DNA of 46,834 bases from Streptomyces monomycini (GTDB taxonomy: Bacteria > Actinomycetota > Actinomycetes > Streptomycetales > Streptomycetaceae): NCBI RefSeq assembly GCF_022271435.1, contig NZ_JAFIQY010000014.1, positions 1-46,834 of the forward strand, written 5' to 3'. Shown here in pieces: positions 16,737 to 25,372 of the stretch (position 1 is the stretch's first letter; each line of letters opens with the position of its first letter). A program made the translations under genes and the position numbers. Below the pieces are notes generated by a model. It did no database searches, was not told where the DNA came from, and saw only the letters and a program-made list of their open reading frames with translations.

Positions 16737-17357
16737 TCAGCTCTGGTTGAAGAACCCGCCCTCTGCGATACGGGCCTTGTCCTCCGCCGTGACATCGACG
16801 TTAGCAGGCGACAACAGGAACACCTTCTGCGTCACCCGCTCGATGCTGCCGTGCAGGCCGAAGACGAGACCGGCCGCAAAGTCGACAAGTCGCTTCGCGT
16901 CCGTGTCGTCCATCTCCGTGAGGTTCATGATCACCGGAGTGCCCTCACGGAAGTGTTCCCCGATGGTACGGGCTTCGTTGTAGGTCCGGGGGTGCAGCGT
17001 CGTGATGCGGTACGGCTCCCGCTCGGACACAACCTTGGGCATGATCACCGGTGCGTTCTTCTCCAGATTCGGACGGTCGGGTGTGATGGACGCCACGGGG
17101 GCGATTCGGGCGGGTCGTCCGCTTTCGGCAGCCAGCGGGGCGGACTCACGCTGAGCGGGAGGCTGGGCGACTCGGACGGGTTCGTCCCGTTCCGGGTGCG
17201 GCTCGGTGGGTACTTGGGTCTGCTGTCGCCGCCCCCGTTCGGGCTCCGGGTCAAGCTCGGGCTCGAACTCGTCGTCGGGGTCGAACCCCCGGCCGTCGTA
17301 CCCATCGTCCTCCACGAGGCCGAGGTAGACCGCCATCTTGCGCATCGCGCCGGCCAT
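16737..17357 (-). CDS. sepF: SepF, membrane anchor of the FtsZ ring
   Basis: 206 residues from the ATG at 17357, with GGAGG 9 bases upstream. The N-terminal AGAMRKMAVYLGLVED is the amphipathic membrane-binding helix. An acidic and Pro/Arg-rich linker spans about 20-100. The C-terminal SepF domain (about 110-200: YRITTLHPRTYNEA, then VIMNLTEMDDTDAKRLVDF and GSIERVTQKVFLLSP) dimerises and binds the C-terminal tail of FtsZ. Actinobacteria lack FtsA and ZipA, so SepF is the main tether of the Z-ring. An AT-rich patch (AAAATATGGTCAT on the minus strand, 17441-17453) in the 124-base gap upstream may mark an internal promoter. Confidence 0.95.
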   Translation of the reverse strand: MAGAMRKMAVYLGLVEDDGYDGRGFDPDDEFEPELDPEPERGRRQQTQVPTEPHPERDEPVRVAQPPAQRESAPLAAESGRPARIAPVASITPDRPNLEKNAPVIMPKVVSEREPYRITTLHPRTYNEARTIGEHFREGTPVIMNLTEMDDTDAKRLVDFAAGLVFGLHGSIERVTQKVFLLSPANVDVTAEDKARIAEGGFFNQS

Positions 17358-17481
17358 TCTCTGCGTCCTCCGCTCTGTGGTGGATCGGCTCCGTCACCTG
17401 GCGCCTTGAATCCACGCGGTCTGCCCTCCTTTTGGGGGCAATGACCATATTTTGTGCTGTGGTCCGACTTGCTTGGCGACG

Positions 17482-18213
17482 TTACCCGAGCCGTGGTCGG
17501 ACTCCGAGTACCGCAGTGCCGACGCGCACATGTGTCGCCCCGGCAGCCACGGCCTCATCAAGGTCCGCGCTCATCCCTGCCGACACCATGTTCGCAGCAG
17601 GATGGTTCACGCGCAGGCCGGATGAGATTTCCATCAAACGCTCGAAAGCGGCACCGGGCCGCCCGGCATAAGGGCCGGTCAGCGGAGCCACCGTCATCAG
17701 ACCGTCCAGGCGCAGCCCTTCGGCGTCCGCGACGGCGTCGGCGAGCGCGGCGACCCCGGCCGGGGCGACCCCGCCGCGCTCCCCCGTCTCCCCCCGGGCG
17801 GCACCCGACTCGGCGTCAAGTGCCACTTGGAGCAGGCAGCCGAGCTCGCGGCCGGCCCGTACCGCTTCCTTCGACAGCGCGGTGACCAGCTTGGCGCGGT
17901 CGACCGACTGCACAATATCGGCGTAATTGACTACAGACCGCACTTTGTTGGTCTGCAACTGGCCGACGAAGTGCCAGGTAAGGGACAGATCCGAGCAGGC
18001 CGCAGCCTTCGGTGCCGCGTCCTGGTCACGGTTCTCCGCCACCTGACGGACGCCCAGTTCCGCGAGCAGCCGCACGTCGCTCGCCGGGTAGGTCTTCGTG
18101 ACCACGATGAGGGTCACGTCCTCCCGCGCGCGGCCGGCCTTGTCGCACGCGGTGGAGATTCGTTCCTCCACGCGCGCCAGATTGTCCGCCAGTTCGGTCC
18201 TACGATCCGTCAC
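17482..18213 (-). CDS. YggS/PROSC-family pyridoxal phosphate-binding protein
   Basis: 243 residues, GTG at 18213, starting 3 bases after the upstream gene stops. Family landmarks are VTLIVVTKTYPASDVRLL (the Lys in VTKT binds PLP), GVRQVAENR, WHFVGQLQTNKVR, then SAGMSADLDEAVAAGATHVRVGTAVLG at the end. YggS proteins have a fold-type III PLP barrel with no known enzyme activity and keep PLP and amino-acid pools in balance. Its place between pgeF and sepF is conserved in Gram-positive dcw clusters. A Gly/Glu-rich insert near residues 135-150 is unremarkable for the genus. Confidence 0.93.
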   Translation of the reverse strand: MTDRRTELADNLARVEERISTACDKAGRAREDVTLIVVTKTYPASDVRLLAELGVRQVAENRDQDAAPKAAACSDLSLTWHFVGQLQTNKVRSVVNYADIVQSVDRAKLVTALSKEAVRAGRELGCLLQVALDAESGAARGETGERGGVAPAGVAALADAVADAEGLRLDGLMTVAPLTGPYAGRPGAAFERLMEISSGLRVNHPAANMVSAGMSADLDEAVAAGATHVRVGTAVLGVRPRLG

Positions 18214-18216
18214 AGC

Positions 18217-18966
18217 TCAGCATCCCAGCCATACATAGCTCGCGAGCCGCCCGGTGACGCGGTCCCGCCGGTACGAGAAGTGGTCCGCCGACTCCAGCGT
18301 GCAGATGTGGGAATGCTCACCCATCTGCACGCCGCAGGCGGCGAGTTGGGCACGGACCCCGGCGGCCATGTCCACCGCGGGCGTGCCCCACGAGGTGGTG
18401 GCCCAGGCCTCGGGCACCACCGCGGCGACCTCGGCGCGCATCGCCTCGGGCACCTCGTAGCAGCGTCCGCAGACCGCGGGGCCGGTACGGGCGACGATGC
18501 GGGACGGGTCGGCGCCGAGCGCGGTCATCGCCTCGACGGTCGCCGGAACCACCCCGGCCACCAGTCCCGGACGCCCCGCGTGCGCGGCGCCGGTGACCCC
18601 GGCGACCGGGTCGGCGAGGAGCACCGGGGTGCAGTCGGCGGTCAGGACGGCGAGGGCCAGGCCCCGGCGGGCCGTCACCACCGCGTCCACGCAGGGGATC
18701 TCGGAGCCGTCGCGCCAGGGGCCGTCGACCACGGCCACGTCGCGGCCGTGCACCTGGTTCATCCATACGACGGAGGCGGGGTCCAGACCCAGCGCCTTCG
18801 CCGCCCGTTCGCGGTTGGTCCGTACCGCGCCGGGATCGTCGCCGACCGCGCCCCCGAGGTTCAGCTCGGCATACGGAGCGGCGCTCACCCCGCCCCACCG
18901 GTCGGTGGAGGCGAAGTGCGCGCCGCTCGTGTCGTTCGTCAGCACCGGGTGCTGTTGCCCTATCAC
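18217..18966 (-). CDS. pgeF: PgeF/YlmD laccase-domain protein (peptidoglycan editing factor family)
   Basis: 249 residues, GTG at 18966, 13 bases after ftsZ stops. The copper/zinc-oxidoreductase domain shows NQVHGRDV, TADCTPVLLADP and GAAHAGRPGLVAG, which supply the His-Cys-His metal site; the usual HAGWRG is HAGRPG here. In E. coli the homologue YfiH removes wrongly added amino acids from UDP-MurNAc precursors, and other members act on purine nucleosides. Position next to ftsZ and the mur genes suits a precursor-editing role, but activity cannot be fixed from sequence. Confidence 0.9.
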   Translation of the reverse strand: MIGQQHPVLTNDTSGAHFASTDRWGGVSAAPYAELNLGGAVGDDPGAVRTNRERAAKALGLDPASVVWMNQVHGRDVAVVDGPWRDGSEIPCVDAVVTARRGLALAVLTADCTPVLLADPVAGVTGAAHAGRPGLVAGVVPATVEAMTALGADPSRIVARTGPAVCGRCYEVPEAMRAEVAAVVPEAWATTSWGTPAVDMAAGVRAQLAACGVQMGEHSHICTLESADHFSYRRDRVTGRLASYVWLGC

Positions 18967-18979
18967 GTCGGGACTTCGG

Positions 18980-20209
18980 TCACTTCAGGAAGTCGGGGAC
19001 GTCCAGTTCCTCGGCCGCGGTGTCCGAGTACGGACGGGCCGGCGGAACCTGCGGCGAGGCGGTCGGGGGCGGCGGGACCTCGCCGAGCGGGGACGGGTCG
19101 GCCGGGGCCGGCTCCTCGTCCCGTACCGGCACCGAGCCCAGGCTGCCGAAGGACGACGGCCGGGACTCGGCCTGCGGGGCCGGGCGGCTGGGGGCCGGGG
19201 CCGGTTCCTCGCGCTTGCCGTTGTTCTGGCTGCCGAGCACGGTCTGCTGACGGGCCGGCGGCTGGCCGCCGTCGAAGCCCGCGGCGATGACGGTCACCCG
19301 GACCTCGTCGCCGAGCGCGTCGTCGATGACCGCGCCGAAGATGATGTTCGCCTCGGGGTGGGCCGCCTCGCTGACCAGTTGCGCGGCCTCGTTGATCTCG
19401 AAGAGACCGAGGTCCGAGCCGCCGGAGATGGAGAGCAGCACGCCGCGGGCGCCGTCGATGGATGCCTCCAGGAGCGGCGAGGAGATCGCCATCTCCGCGG
19501 CGGCCACCGCGCGGTCGTCGCCGCGCGCCGAGCCGATGCCCATGAGGGCCGAGCCGGCCTCGGACATCACGGACTTGACGTCGGCGAAGTCGAGGTTGAT
19601 CAGACCCGGGGTGGTGATCAGGTCGGTAATGCCCTGGACACCCGACAGCAGTACCTGGTCCGCGGACTTGAACGCGTCGAGCACGCTCACCTGGCGGTCC
19701 GAGATGGACAGCAGTCGGTCATTGGGAATCACGATGAGGGTGTCGACCTCGTCGCGCAGGCCGGCGATGCCGTCCTCGGCCTGGTTCGCGCGGCGACGGC
19801 CCTCGAAGGTGAACGGGCGGGTGACCACACCGATCGTCAGGGCGCCGAGCGAGCGGGCGATGTTGGCGACGACGGGGGCGCCGCCGGTGCCGGTGCCGCC
19901 GCCCTCTCCCGCGGTCACGAAGACCATGTCGGCCCCCTTGAGGACCTCCTCGATCTCCTCACGGTGGTCCTCGGCCGCCTTGCGGCCGACGTCTGGGTTG
20001 GCGCCTGCGCCCAGCCCACGGGTGAGTTCCCGGCCGACGTCCAGCTTGACGTCGGCGTCGCTCATCAGCAGGGCCTGTGCATCGGTGTTGATCGCGATGA
20101 ACTCGACGCCCTTGAGCCCGACCTCGATCATCCGGTTGATGGCGTTCACGCCACCGCCGCCGATGCCGACGACCTTGATGACTGCGAGGTAGTTCTGCGG
20201 TGCTGCCAC
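18980..20209 (-). CDS. ftsZ: cell division GTPase FtsZ
   Basis: 409 residues from the GTG at 20209, with GAGAGG 8 bases upstream. The tubulin signature GGGTGTGGAPV and the T7 synergy segment are intact (GLINLDFADVKSVM supplies the catalytic Asp for the neighbouring GTP). A Pro/Ser/Glu-rich linker of about 80 residues leads to the terminal DVPDFLK peptide that binds SepF. FtsZ polymerises into the ring used for vegetative cross-walls and the ladders of sporulation septa. In Streptomyces it is dispensable for growth but needed for sporulation. The 274-base upstream region (20210-20483) carries its own promoter signals. Confidence 0.98.
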   Translation of the reverse strand: MAAPQNYLAVIKVVGIGGGGVNAINRMIEVGLKGVEFIAINTDAQALLMSDADVKLDVGRELTRGLGAGANPDVGRKAAEDHREEIEEVLKGADMVFVTAGEGGGTGTGGAPVVANIARSLGALTIGVVTRPFTFEGRRRANQAEDGIAGLRDEVDTLIVIPNDRLLSISDRQVSVLDAFKSADQVLLSGVQGITDLITTPGLINLDFADVKSVMSEAGSALMGIGSARGDDRAVAAAEMAISSPLLEASIDGARGVLLSISGGSDLGLFEINEAAQLVSEAAHPEANIIFGAVIDDALGDEVRVTVIAAGFDGGQPPARQQTVLGSQNNGKREEPAPAPSRPAPQAESRPSSFGSLGSVPVRDEEPAPADPSPLGEVPPPPTASPQVPPARPYSDTAAEELDVPDFLK

Positions 20210-20483
20210 GTCGAAGGCCTCTCGCCTCGAGTTACGTGTCGCCGCCGCACCGGGGTGCGGACGTCGACTGATGCCGATGGGACGGTTCGTAGTGCCGACC
20301 CGAACCCTAACGCTGAAGTTTAGGGTTACCAGTGCCTGTGTTCCTGGGACTCTTTGGAACGAGACACTAAGTCGACAAGTGGCGCACGTTCAACGAACAC
20401 GCCGAACCTCCCGTTTTTCTTTTCACCCTATGTGATCACCCATAGTGGTAGCCATCCAGGGTGCTGGCCTGCGGGTACACACG
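20210..20483 (-). promoter_or_regulatory. ftsZ promoter region with AACCCTAA/TTAGGGTT inverted repeat
   Basis: The largest gap inside the dcw block. AACCCTAA at 20303-20310 and TTAGGGTT at 20320-20327 form a perfect 8-bp inverted repeat with a 9-base spacer, unusual in a genome this GC-rich. GACAC, the core of WhiA sites, is read on the minus strand at 20240-20236 close to the start codon. A short AT-rich palindromic patch (CTATG at 20429-20433 with CATAG at 20442-20446, TGATCA between) lies near ftsQ. Streptomyces ftsZ is known to have several promoters, including a sporulation-specific one. I cannot assign individual start points here. Confidence 0.6.
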
Positions 20484-21395
20484 TCAACTCCCGGACACCG
20501 CGGGTGCGGTGGGCACACTCACGTCGAAGTGGCGCGCGTCACGCGCCGCTTTCAGCGCCGCGGCGAGCACCTTGGCCTTCGCCGTACTGCGTTCGTCACT
20601 CCCCCAAACGACGGTACGGCCGCCCGTCAGCTTCAGGGTGATGGCGTCGAAGGAGCGCACCTCGACGGTGCGAACGTCCTGGTGGAGCGCTTTCGGCAGG
20701 GCGGTGACGACGGTGCCGGCCGCGCGCCGGAGCCGGTCGGCACCGAACCGCCGCAGGCCCGGGCTGTCACGTACGGCCATTTCCAGAAGCGGGACGCCCT
20801 TCGGGGCGGCGGCGACCGTGGCGAAACGCGTCCCTTCGGCGTCCACTTCGACGAACTTTCCGCCCGTTTGAATAACGAGTTCCGGCTGCCTTTCGGTCAC
20901 TTTCAGGCTGACCGTGTGCGGCCAGGAGCGCCTGACCTCAACGGACTTGATACGCGGAAGTTTCGCGCGCAGCCGGTCGGCGACGGCCTTCTTGTCCACC
21001 GAGGCGAGCGGGGTGTCCATCGGTACCGCGGCGGCCCGTACGACCTCATCGACCGTCAGAACCCCCGTACCGCTCACCTTCACGGCCTCCGTGCGCAGCC
21101 AGGTGGAGCCGTACAGGGACCAGGTGCCGAAACCGGCCAGCAGCACCGCGCCGGCCAGTGTGATGATCAGAGTACGGCGGGACGGCACCCTGAACCGGGT
21201 CCACAGACCGGGGCGCCCGTCCGGGGAGCCGGACGACCCACCCTGTCGCGCGGGCTTCTTGGCCCCTCCTCCGCCGCCGGAACCGGCTTTCCCGGCTTTC
21301 TCGGCCTTTCCTGCCTTTCCCGCCTTTCCGGACGAGGGCGGGCCGGAGCGCGCGGACTTCTTCTCACCGCGCCGGGCGGTCGTCGGTCCGGCCAC
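20484..21395 (-). CDS. ftsQ: divisome protein FtsQ
   Basis: 303 residues from the GTG at 21395, chosen because AAGGAG lies 7 bases upstream; the frame continues to 21431 without a site. A cytoplasmic tail of about 90 residues is rich in Lys, Gly and Ala, with KAGKAGKAEKAGKAG and GGGGG runs. One membrane helix follows (TLIITLAGAVLLAGFGTWSLY), then the POTRA domain (LRTEAVKVSGTGVLTVDEVVRAAAVPM) and the beta domain. FtsQ links FtsL and its partners to the ring outside the membrane. The 64 bases upstream hold two CCCCGGGG blocks (21419-21426, 21432-21439) that can pair. Confidence 0.93.
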   Translation of the reverse strand: MAGPTTARRGEKKSARSGPPSSGKAGKAGKAEKAGKAGSGGGGGAKKPARQGGSSGSPDGRPGLWTRFRVPSRRTLIITLAGAVLLAGFGTWSLYGSTWLRTEAVKVSGTGVLTVDEVVRAAAVPMDTPLASVDKKAVADRLRAKLPRIKSVEVRRSWPHTVSLKVTERQPELVIQTGGKFVEVDAEGTRFATVAAAPKGVPLLEMAVRDSPGLRRFGADRLRRAAGTVVTALPKALHQDVRTVEVRSFDAITLKLTGGRTVVWGSDERSTAKAKVLAAALKAARDARHFDVSVPTAPAVSGS

Positions 21396-21459
21396 GCTCC
21401 CTCTCCTTCCGGCCGCCACCCCGGGGTCCACCCCCGGGGCAGCACGGCCGTACCGTCCG

Positions 21460-22545
21460 TCAGCGGCCAGCGACCGCCTCGTACACCATCCCGACCAGCA
21501 GCTCGTCCGCGTCCCGGCGCCCGAACTCGGACGCCGCGCGGGACATCTCGTACAGCCGGTGCGGGTCGGCGAGCACCGGGAGCACCTGGCCCTGCACCCA
21601 CTCCGGCGTCAGCTGCGCGTCGTCGATCAGCAGGCCGCCGCCGGCGTTGACCACCGGCTGGGCGTTGAGCCGCTGTTCACCGTTGCCGATGGGCAGCGGC
21701 ACGTAGGCGGCCGGGAGCCCGACGGCGGACAGTTCGGCGACGGTCATCGCGCCCGCGCGGCAGAGCATCATGTCGGCCGCGGCGTACGCGAGGTCCATCC
21801 GGTCCACGTACGGTACCGGTACATACGGGGGCATTCCCGGCATGTTGTCCACGTGCGGCATTTCATTCTTCGGGCCGACCGCGTGCAGCACCTGGATGCC
21901 GGAGCGCTGAAGCGCCGGCACGGCCGCCTGGATGACCTCGTTGAGGCGCCGGGCACCCTGCGAGCCGCCCGACACCAGCAGCGTCGGCAGGTTGGGGTCC
22001 AGCCCGAAGGCGGCCCTGGCCTCGGGGCGGACCGCCGCCCGGTCGAGGGTCGCGATGGAACGGCGCAACGGAATGCCGACGTACCGGGCGTCCCGCAGCT
22101 TGCTGTCCGGGGTGCTGACCGCGACATACTTGGCGTACCGCGAGCCGATCTTGTTGGCCAGCCCGGGGCGGGCATTGGCCTCGTGCACGATGATCGGCAC
22201 CCCGCGCCGCTTGGCGGCGAGATAGCCGGGCAGCGCGACATAACCGCCGAAACCGACGACGCAGTCCGCCTTCGTGCGCTCCAGGATCTGCTCGGCGGCC
22301 TTGATCGTGCCGCGCAGCCGCCCGGGGACGGTGATCAGTTCGGGCGTGGGCTTGCGCGGCAGTGGTACGGCCGGGATCAGCCCCAGCTCGTAGCCCCGCT
22401 CCGGCACCAGCCGGGTCTCCAGCCCCTTCTCCGTGCCGAGTGCCGTGATCCCCACGGTCGGGTCCTGCCTGCGCAGGGCGTCCGCGAGGGCGAGCGCGGG
22501 CTCGATGTGGCCGGCGGTCCCCCCACCGGCGAGTACGACATGCAC
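21460..22545 (-). CDS. murG: MurG, UDP-GlcNAc: undecaprenyl-PP-MurNAc-pentapeptide GlcNAc transferase
   Basis: 361 residues, GTG at 22545, 6 bases after ftsW ends. GT-B fold: the N-terminal G-loop is VVLAGGGTAGHIEPALA, the second loop GFGGYVALPGYLA, and the C-terminal UDP-GlcNAc site holds LLVSGGSQGARRLNE and CRAGAMTVAELSAVGLPAAYVPLP. The enzyme turns lipid I into lipid II on the inner face of the membrane. The product is then used by FtsW-FtsI and the other synthases, so its place next to ftsW is functional. Confidence 0.97.
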   Translation of the reverse strand: MHVVLAGGGTAGHIEPALALADALRRQDPTVGITALGTEKGLETRLVPERGYELGLIPAVPLPRKPTPELITVPGRLRGTIKAAEQILERTKADCVVGFGGYVALPGYLAAKRRGVPIIVHEANARPGLANKIGSRYAKYVAVSTPDSKLRDARYVGIPLRRSIATLDRAAVRPEARAAFGLDPNLPTLLVSGGSQGARRLNEVIQAAVPALQRSGIQVLHAVGPKNEMPHVDNMPGMPPYVPVPYVDRMDLAYAAADMMLCRAGAMTVAELSAVGLPAAYVPLPIGNGEQRLNAQPVVNAGGGLLIDDAQLTPEWVQGQVLPVLADPHRLYEMSRAASEFGRRDADELLVGMVYEAVAGR

Positions 22546-22551
22546 CGAAAT

Positions 22552-23892
22552 TCACCGCTCTCCGGACGGTCGCTTCTTGACGCGCCGTCTCATCGTCTTC
22601 CGTCTCACCCCAGCCAGTTTCCTGCCGAAAACAGGCTGCCGCATGGCCAGTGCCGCCCGTGCAGCGGGCTCGTCACGCGCGAAGGCGATCAGCAGACCGA
22701 TGGCGAACATCGTCGGCAGCAGGGCGGAACCTCCGAAGGAGAACAGCGGCAGCGGGACACCGGCGATCGGCAACAGACCGAGCACCGCACCGATGTTGAT
22801 CACGGCCTGGGCCGTGATCCAGGTGGTCACGCCTCCCGCTGCGTACCTCACGAAGGGGTCCTCCGTGCGTCCGGCCACGCGGATACCCGCATAGCCTAGA
22901 GCCGCGAAGAGGGCGAGCACCGACAGCGTCCCCGCAAGCCCCAGTTCCTCCCCGGTGATGGCGAAGATGAAGTCGGTGTGCGGTTCAGGGAGTTCACCCC
23001 ATTTTTCCATACTGGCGCCCAGTCCCGAACCGAAGAATCCGCCGGAGGCCAGCGCGTAGATGCCGTGCACGGCCTGCCAGCACTGGTCCTGCGGCCCGGG
23101 GTCGGTCGCGCCGATGCAGGCGAGCCGGGCCATCCGGTTGGCGCTGGTCTTGATCAGCAGCGCCCCTATGACGACGGCCGCGCCGAGCACCCCCACGAAG
23201 AGCCGGGTCGGGGCGCCGGCCAGCCACAGCAGGCCGAACAGGATCGCGGTCAGGATGATCGCGGTGCCCATGTCACCGCCCAGCATGATCAGACCGAGCA
23301 GCAGGAAGGCCATCGGGATCAGCGGCACCAGCAGGTGCTTCCACTGGGCGAGGAGCTTCTTGTCCTGTTTGCGTGCCAGCAGGTCGGCGCCCCACAGGAC
23401 CAGCGCCAGCTTGCCGAACTCGCTGGGCTGCATCTGGAAGGGGCCGCCCAGGTTGATCCAGTTCTGGTTGCCGTTGACCGCGACCCCTATCCCGGGGATC
23501 TGCACCAGGGTCATCAGGAAGACCGAGACGGCCAGCAGCGGATACGCCAGGGTGCGGTGCAGCCGTACCGTCATCCGGGCCGCCACGAGCATCAGGATGC
23601 CGCCGAGCACCGCCGCGAAGAGCTGCTTGCGGAAGAAGTACGTCGGTGCCAGCCCGAGCTGGAGGGCCTTGATCTGGGAGGCCGAGTAGACCATCACCAG
23701 GCCGAGCACGGTGATCAGCAGGCTGCCGCCGACCACCAGGTAGTAGGCGGTCAGCGGCCGGTCCCAGGCCCGGCGGACCTGGGTGTACAGACCGCGCGGG
23801 TTACGGGGGGCGCCGCCGCGCGGCAGGCGCGGGCCGAGGCCGGGCCGCCGTGCCGGGCGCGGCGGCGCGGCCTTCGCCGATCGGGCCGTCAT
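22552..23892 (-). CDS. ftsW: FtsW, SEDS-family septal peptidoglycan glycosyltransferase
   Basis: 446 residues from the ATG at 23892, with GGAGGGG 6 bases upstream; a GTG 15 bases earlier contains that site and is less likely. A basic, proline-rich tail of about 40 residues precedes ten predicted membrane helices. SEDS landmarks: VMVYSAS in the first helices, NWINLGGPFQMQPSEFGKLAL, the large outer loop around YALASGGFFGSGLGAS and GVPLPLFSFGGSALL near the end. FtsW polymerises lipid II at the septum together with FtsI. It lies between murG (6 bases) and murD (61 bases). Confidence 0.96.
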   Translation of the reverse strand: MTARSAKAAPPRPARRPGLGPRLPRGGAPRNPRGLYTQVRRAWDRPLTAYYLVVGGSLLITVLGLVMVYSASQIKALQLGLAPTYFFRKQLFAAVLGGILMLVAARMTVRLHRTLAYPLLAVSVFLMTLVQIPGIGVAVNGNQNWINLGGPFQMQPSEFGKLALVLWGADLLARKQDKKLLAQWKHLLVPLIPMAFLLLGLIMLGGDMGTAIILTAILFGLLWLAGAPTRLFVGVLGAAVVIGALLIKTSANRMARLACIGATDPGPQDQCWQAVHGIYALASGGFFGSGLGASMEKWGELPEPHTDFIFAITGEELGLAGTLSVLALFAALGYAGIRVAGRTEDPFVRYAAGGVTTWITAQAVINIGAVLGLLPIAGVPLPLFSFGGSALLPTMFAIGLLIAFARDEPAARAALAMRQPVFGRKLAGVRRKTMRRRVKKRPSGER

Positions 23893-23953
23893 CCTCGTCC
23901 CCTCCACAAGTGCGCTGCGCCGTGCGTCCTCGACGGCGGCGGGGACGTGCGGA

Positions 23954-25372
23954 CTACTGTTCCTGGGCGGCCAGCGTGCGGACCGCGTCGGCGAAGGCCT
24001 CGCCCCGCTTGGTGTAGTTCAGGTACATGTCCATCGAGGCGCAGGCCGGGGCCAGCAGGACCGTGTCGCCCGGCCGGGCCAGGCGCGCTGCCTCCCGTAC
24101 GGCTTTGGACATCGCCCCAGTGTCGGTCCGGTCGAGGTCGACCACCGGGACATCCGGGGCGTGTCGCGCCAGGGCCTCCCGAATGAGCGCCCGGTCGGCG
24201 CCGACGAGGACCGCGCCGCGCAGCCGCCCGGCGGACTTCTGGACGAGTTCGTCGAAGGTGGCGCCCTTGGCCAGGCCGCCGGCGATCCAGACGATGTGCT
24301 CGTACGCCGCCAACGACGCCTCGGTGGCGTGGGTGTTGGTGGCCTTGGAGTCGTCCACGTACGCGACCCCGGCGACGTCCGCGACGTGCTCGATGCGGTG
24401 CGCGTCCGGGTGGAAGGCGCGCAGGCCGTCGCGTACGGACTGGGGGCGCACGCCGAAGGCGCGGGCCAGGGCCGCCGCGGCGAGCGCGTTGGCGATGTTG
24501 TGCGGGGCCGCGGGCGTCACGTCCGAGACCTCGGCCAGCTCCTGGGCCTGCTTCTGCCGGTTCTCGACGAAGGCGCGGTCGACGAGGATGCCCTCGACGA
24601 CGCCCAGCTGGGAGGGGCCCGGGGTGCCGAGGGTGAAGCCGATGGCGCGGCAGCCCTCCTCGACGTCGGCCTCGCGCACCAGGTCCTCGGTCACCTGGTC
24701 GGCGACGTTGTAGACACAGGCCACGGTGTTGCCCTCGTAGATCCGGCCCTTGTCGGCGGCGTACGCCTCCATGGAGCCGTGCCAGTCGAGGTGGTCCGGG
24801 GCGAGATTGAGGACCGCGGCGGAGTGGGCGCGTACGGAGGGCGCCCAGTGCAGCTGGTAGCTGGACAGCTCGACGGCGAGAACGTCGTACGGCTCGTCCG
24901 AGAGCACCACGTCCACCAGCGGCACCCCGATGTTGCCGACGGCCGCGGTGCGCAGCCCCTCGGCCTCCAGGATGGCGGCCAGCATCCGTACGGTCGTGGT
25001 CTTGCCGTTGGTGCCGGTGACCGCGAGCCAGGGCGGGGATTCCGGGCCGCGCATCCGCCAGGCCAGCTCCACGTCGCCCCACACGGGGACACCGGCCGCC
25101 TCGGCGGCCTGGAAGAGCGGGCTGGCGGGCTTCCAGCCGGGGGTGGTGACGACGAGGTCGGTGCCCTCGGGGAGAGTGTCGCCGTCGCCGAGGCGGACGG
25201 TGATGCCCAGCTCCTCCAGGGGGGCGGCCTGCGCCCGCTCCCGCTCGCCGTCGCTGCCGTTGACGACGGTGACGACGGCGCCGAGGCCGGCCAGGGCGCG
25301 GGCGGCGGGAACGCCGCTCACGCCGAGACCGGCCACGGTCACGTGCTGTCCGGCGAGGTCGAGGCCGGTCAC
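23954..25372 (-). CDS. murD: MurD, UDP-MurNAc-L-Ala:D-Glu ligase
   Basis: 472 residues from the GTG at 25372, which overlaps the mraY stop by 4 bases (GTGA); the frame is open upstream inside mraY but is not coding there. The N-terminal Rossmann domain (VTVAGLGVSGVPAARAL) binds the UDP part. The ATP site is AVTGTNGKTTTVRML. NLAPDHLDWHGSMEAYAADK and DDSKATNTHA carry the Mg and ATP contacts. It adds D-glutamate to UDP-MurNAc-L-alanine in the cytoplasm. The overlap implies translational coupling to mraY. Confidence 0.97.
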   Translation of the reverse strand: MTGLDLAGQHVTVAGLGVSGVPAARALAGLGAVVTVVNGSDGERERAQAAPLEELGITVRLGDGDTLPEGTDLVVTTPGWKPASPLFQAAEAAGVPVWGDVELAWRMRGPESPPWLAVTGTNGKTTTVRMLAAILEAEGLRTAAVGNIGVPLVDVVLSDEPYDVLAVELSSYQLHWAPSVRAHSAAVLNLAPDHLDWHGSMEAYAADKGRIYEGNTVACVYNVADQVTEDLVREADVEEGCRAIGFTLGTPGPSQLGVVEGILVDRAFVENRQKQAQELAEVSDVTPAAPHNIANALAAAALARAFGVRPQSVRDGLRAFHPDAHRIEHVADVAGVAYVDDSKATNTHATEASLAAYEHIVWIAGGLAKGATFDELVQKSAGRLRGAVLVGADRALIREALARHAPDVPVVDLDRTDTGAMSKAVREAARLARPGDTVLLAPACASMDMYLNYTKRGEAFADAVRTLAAQEQ

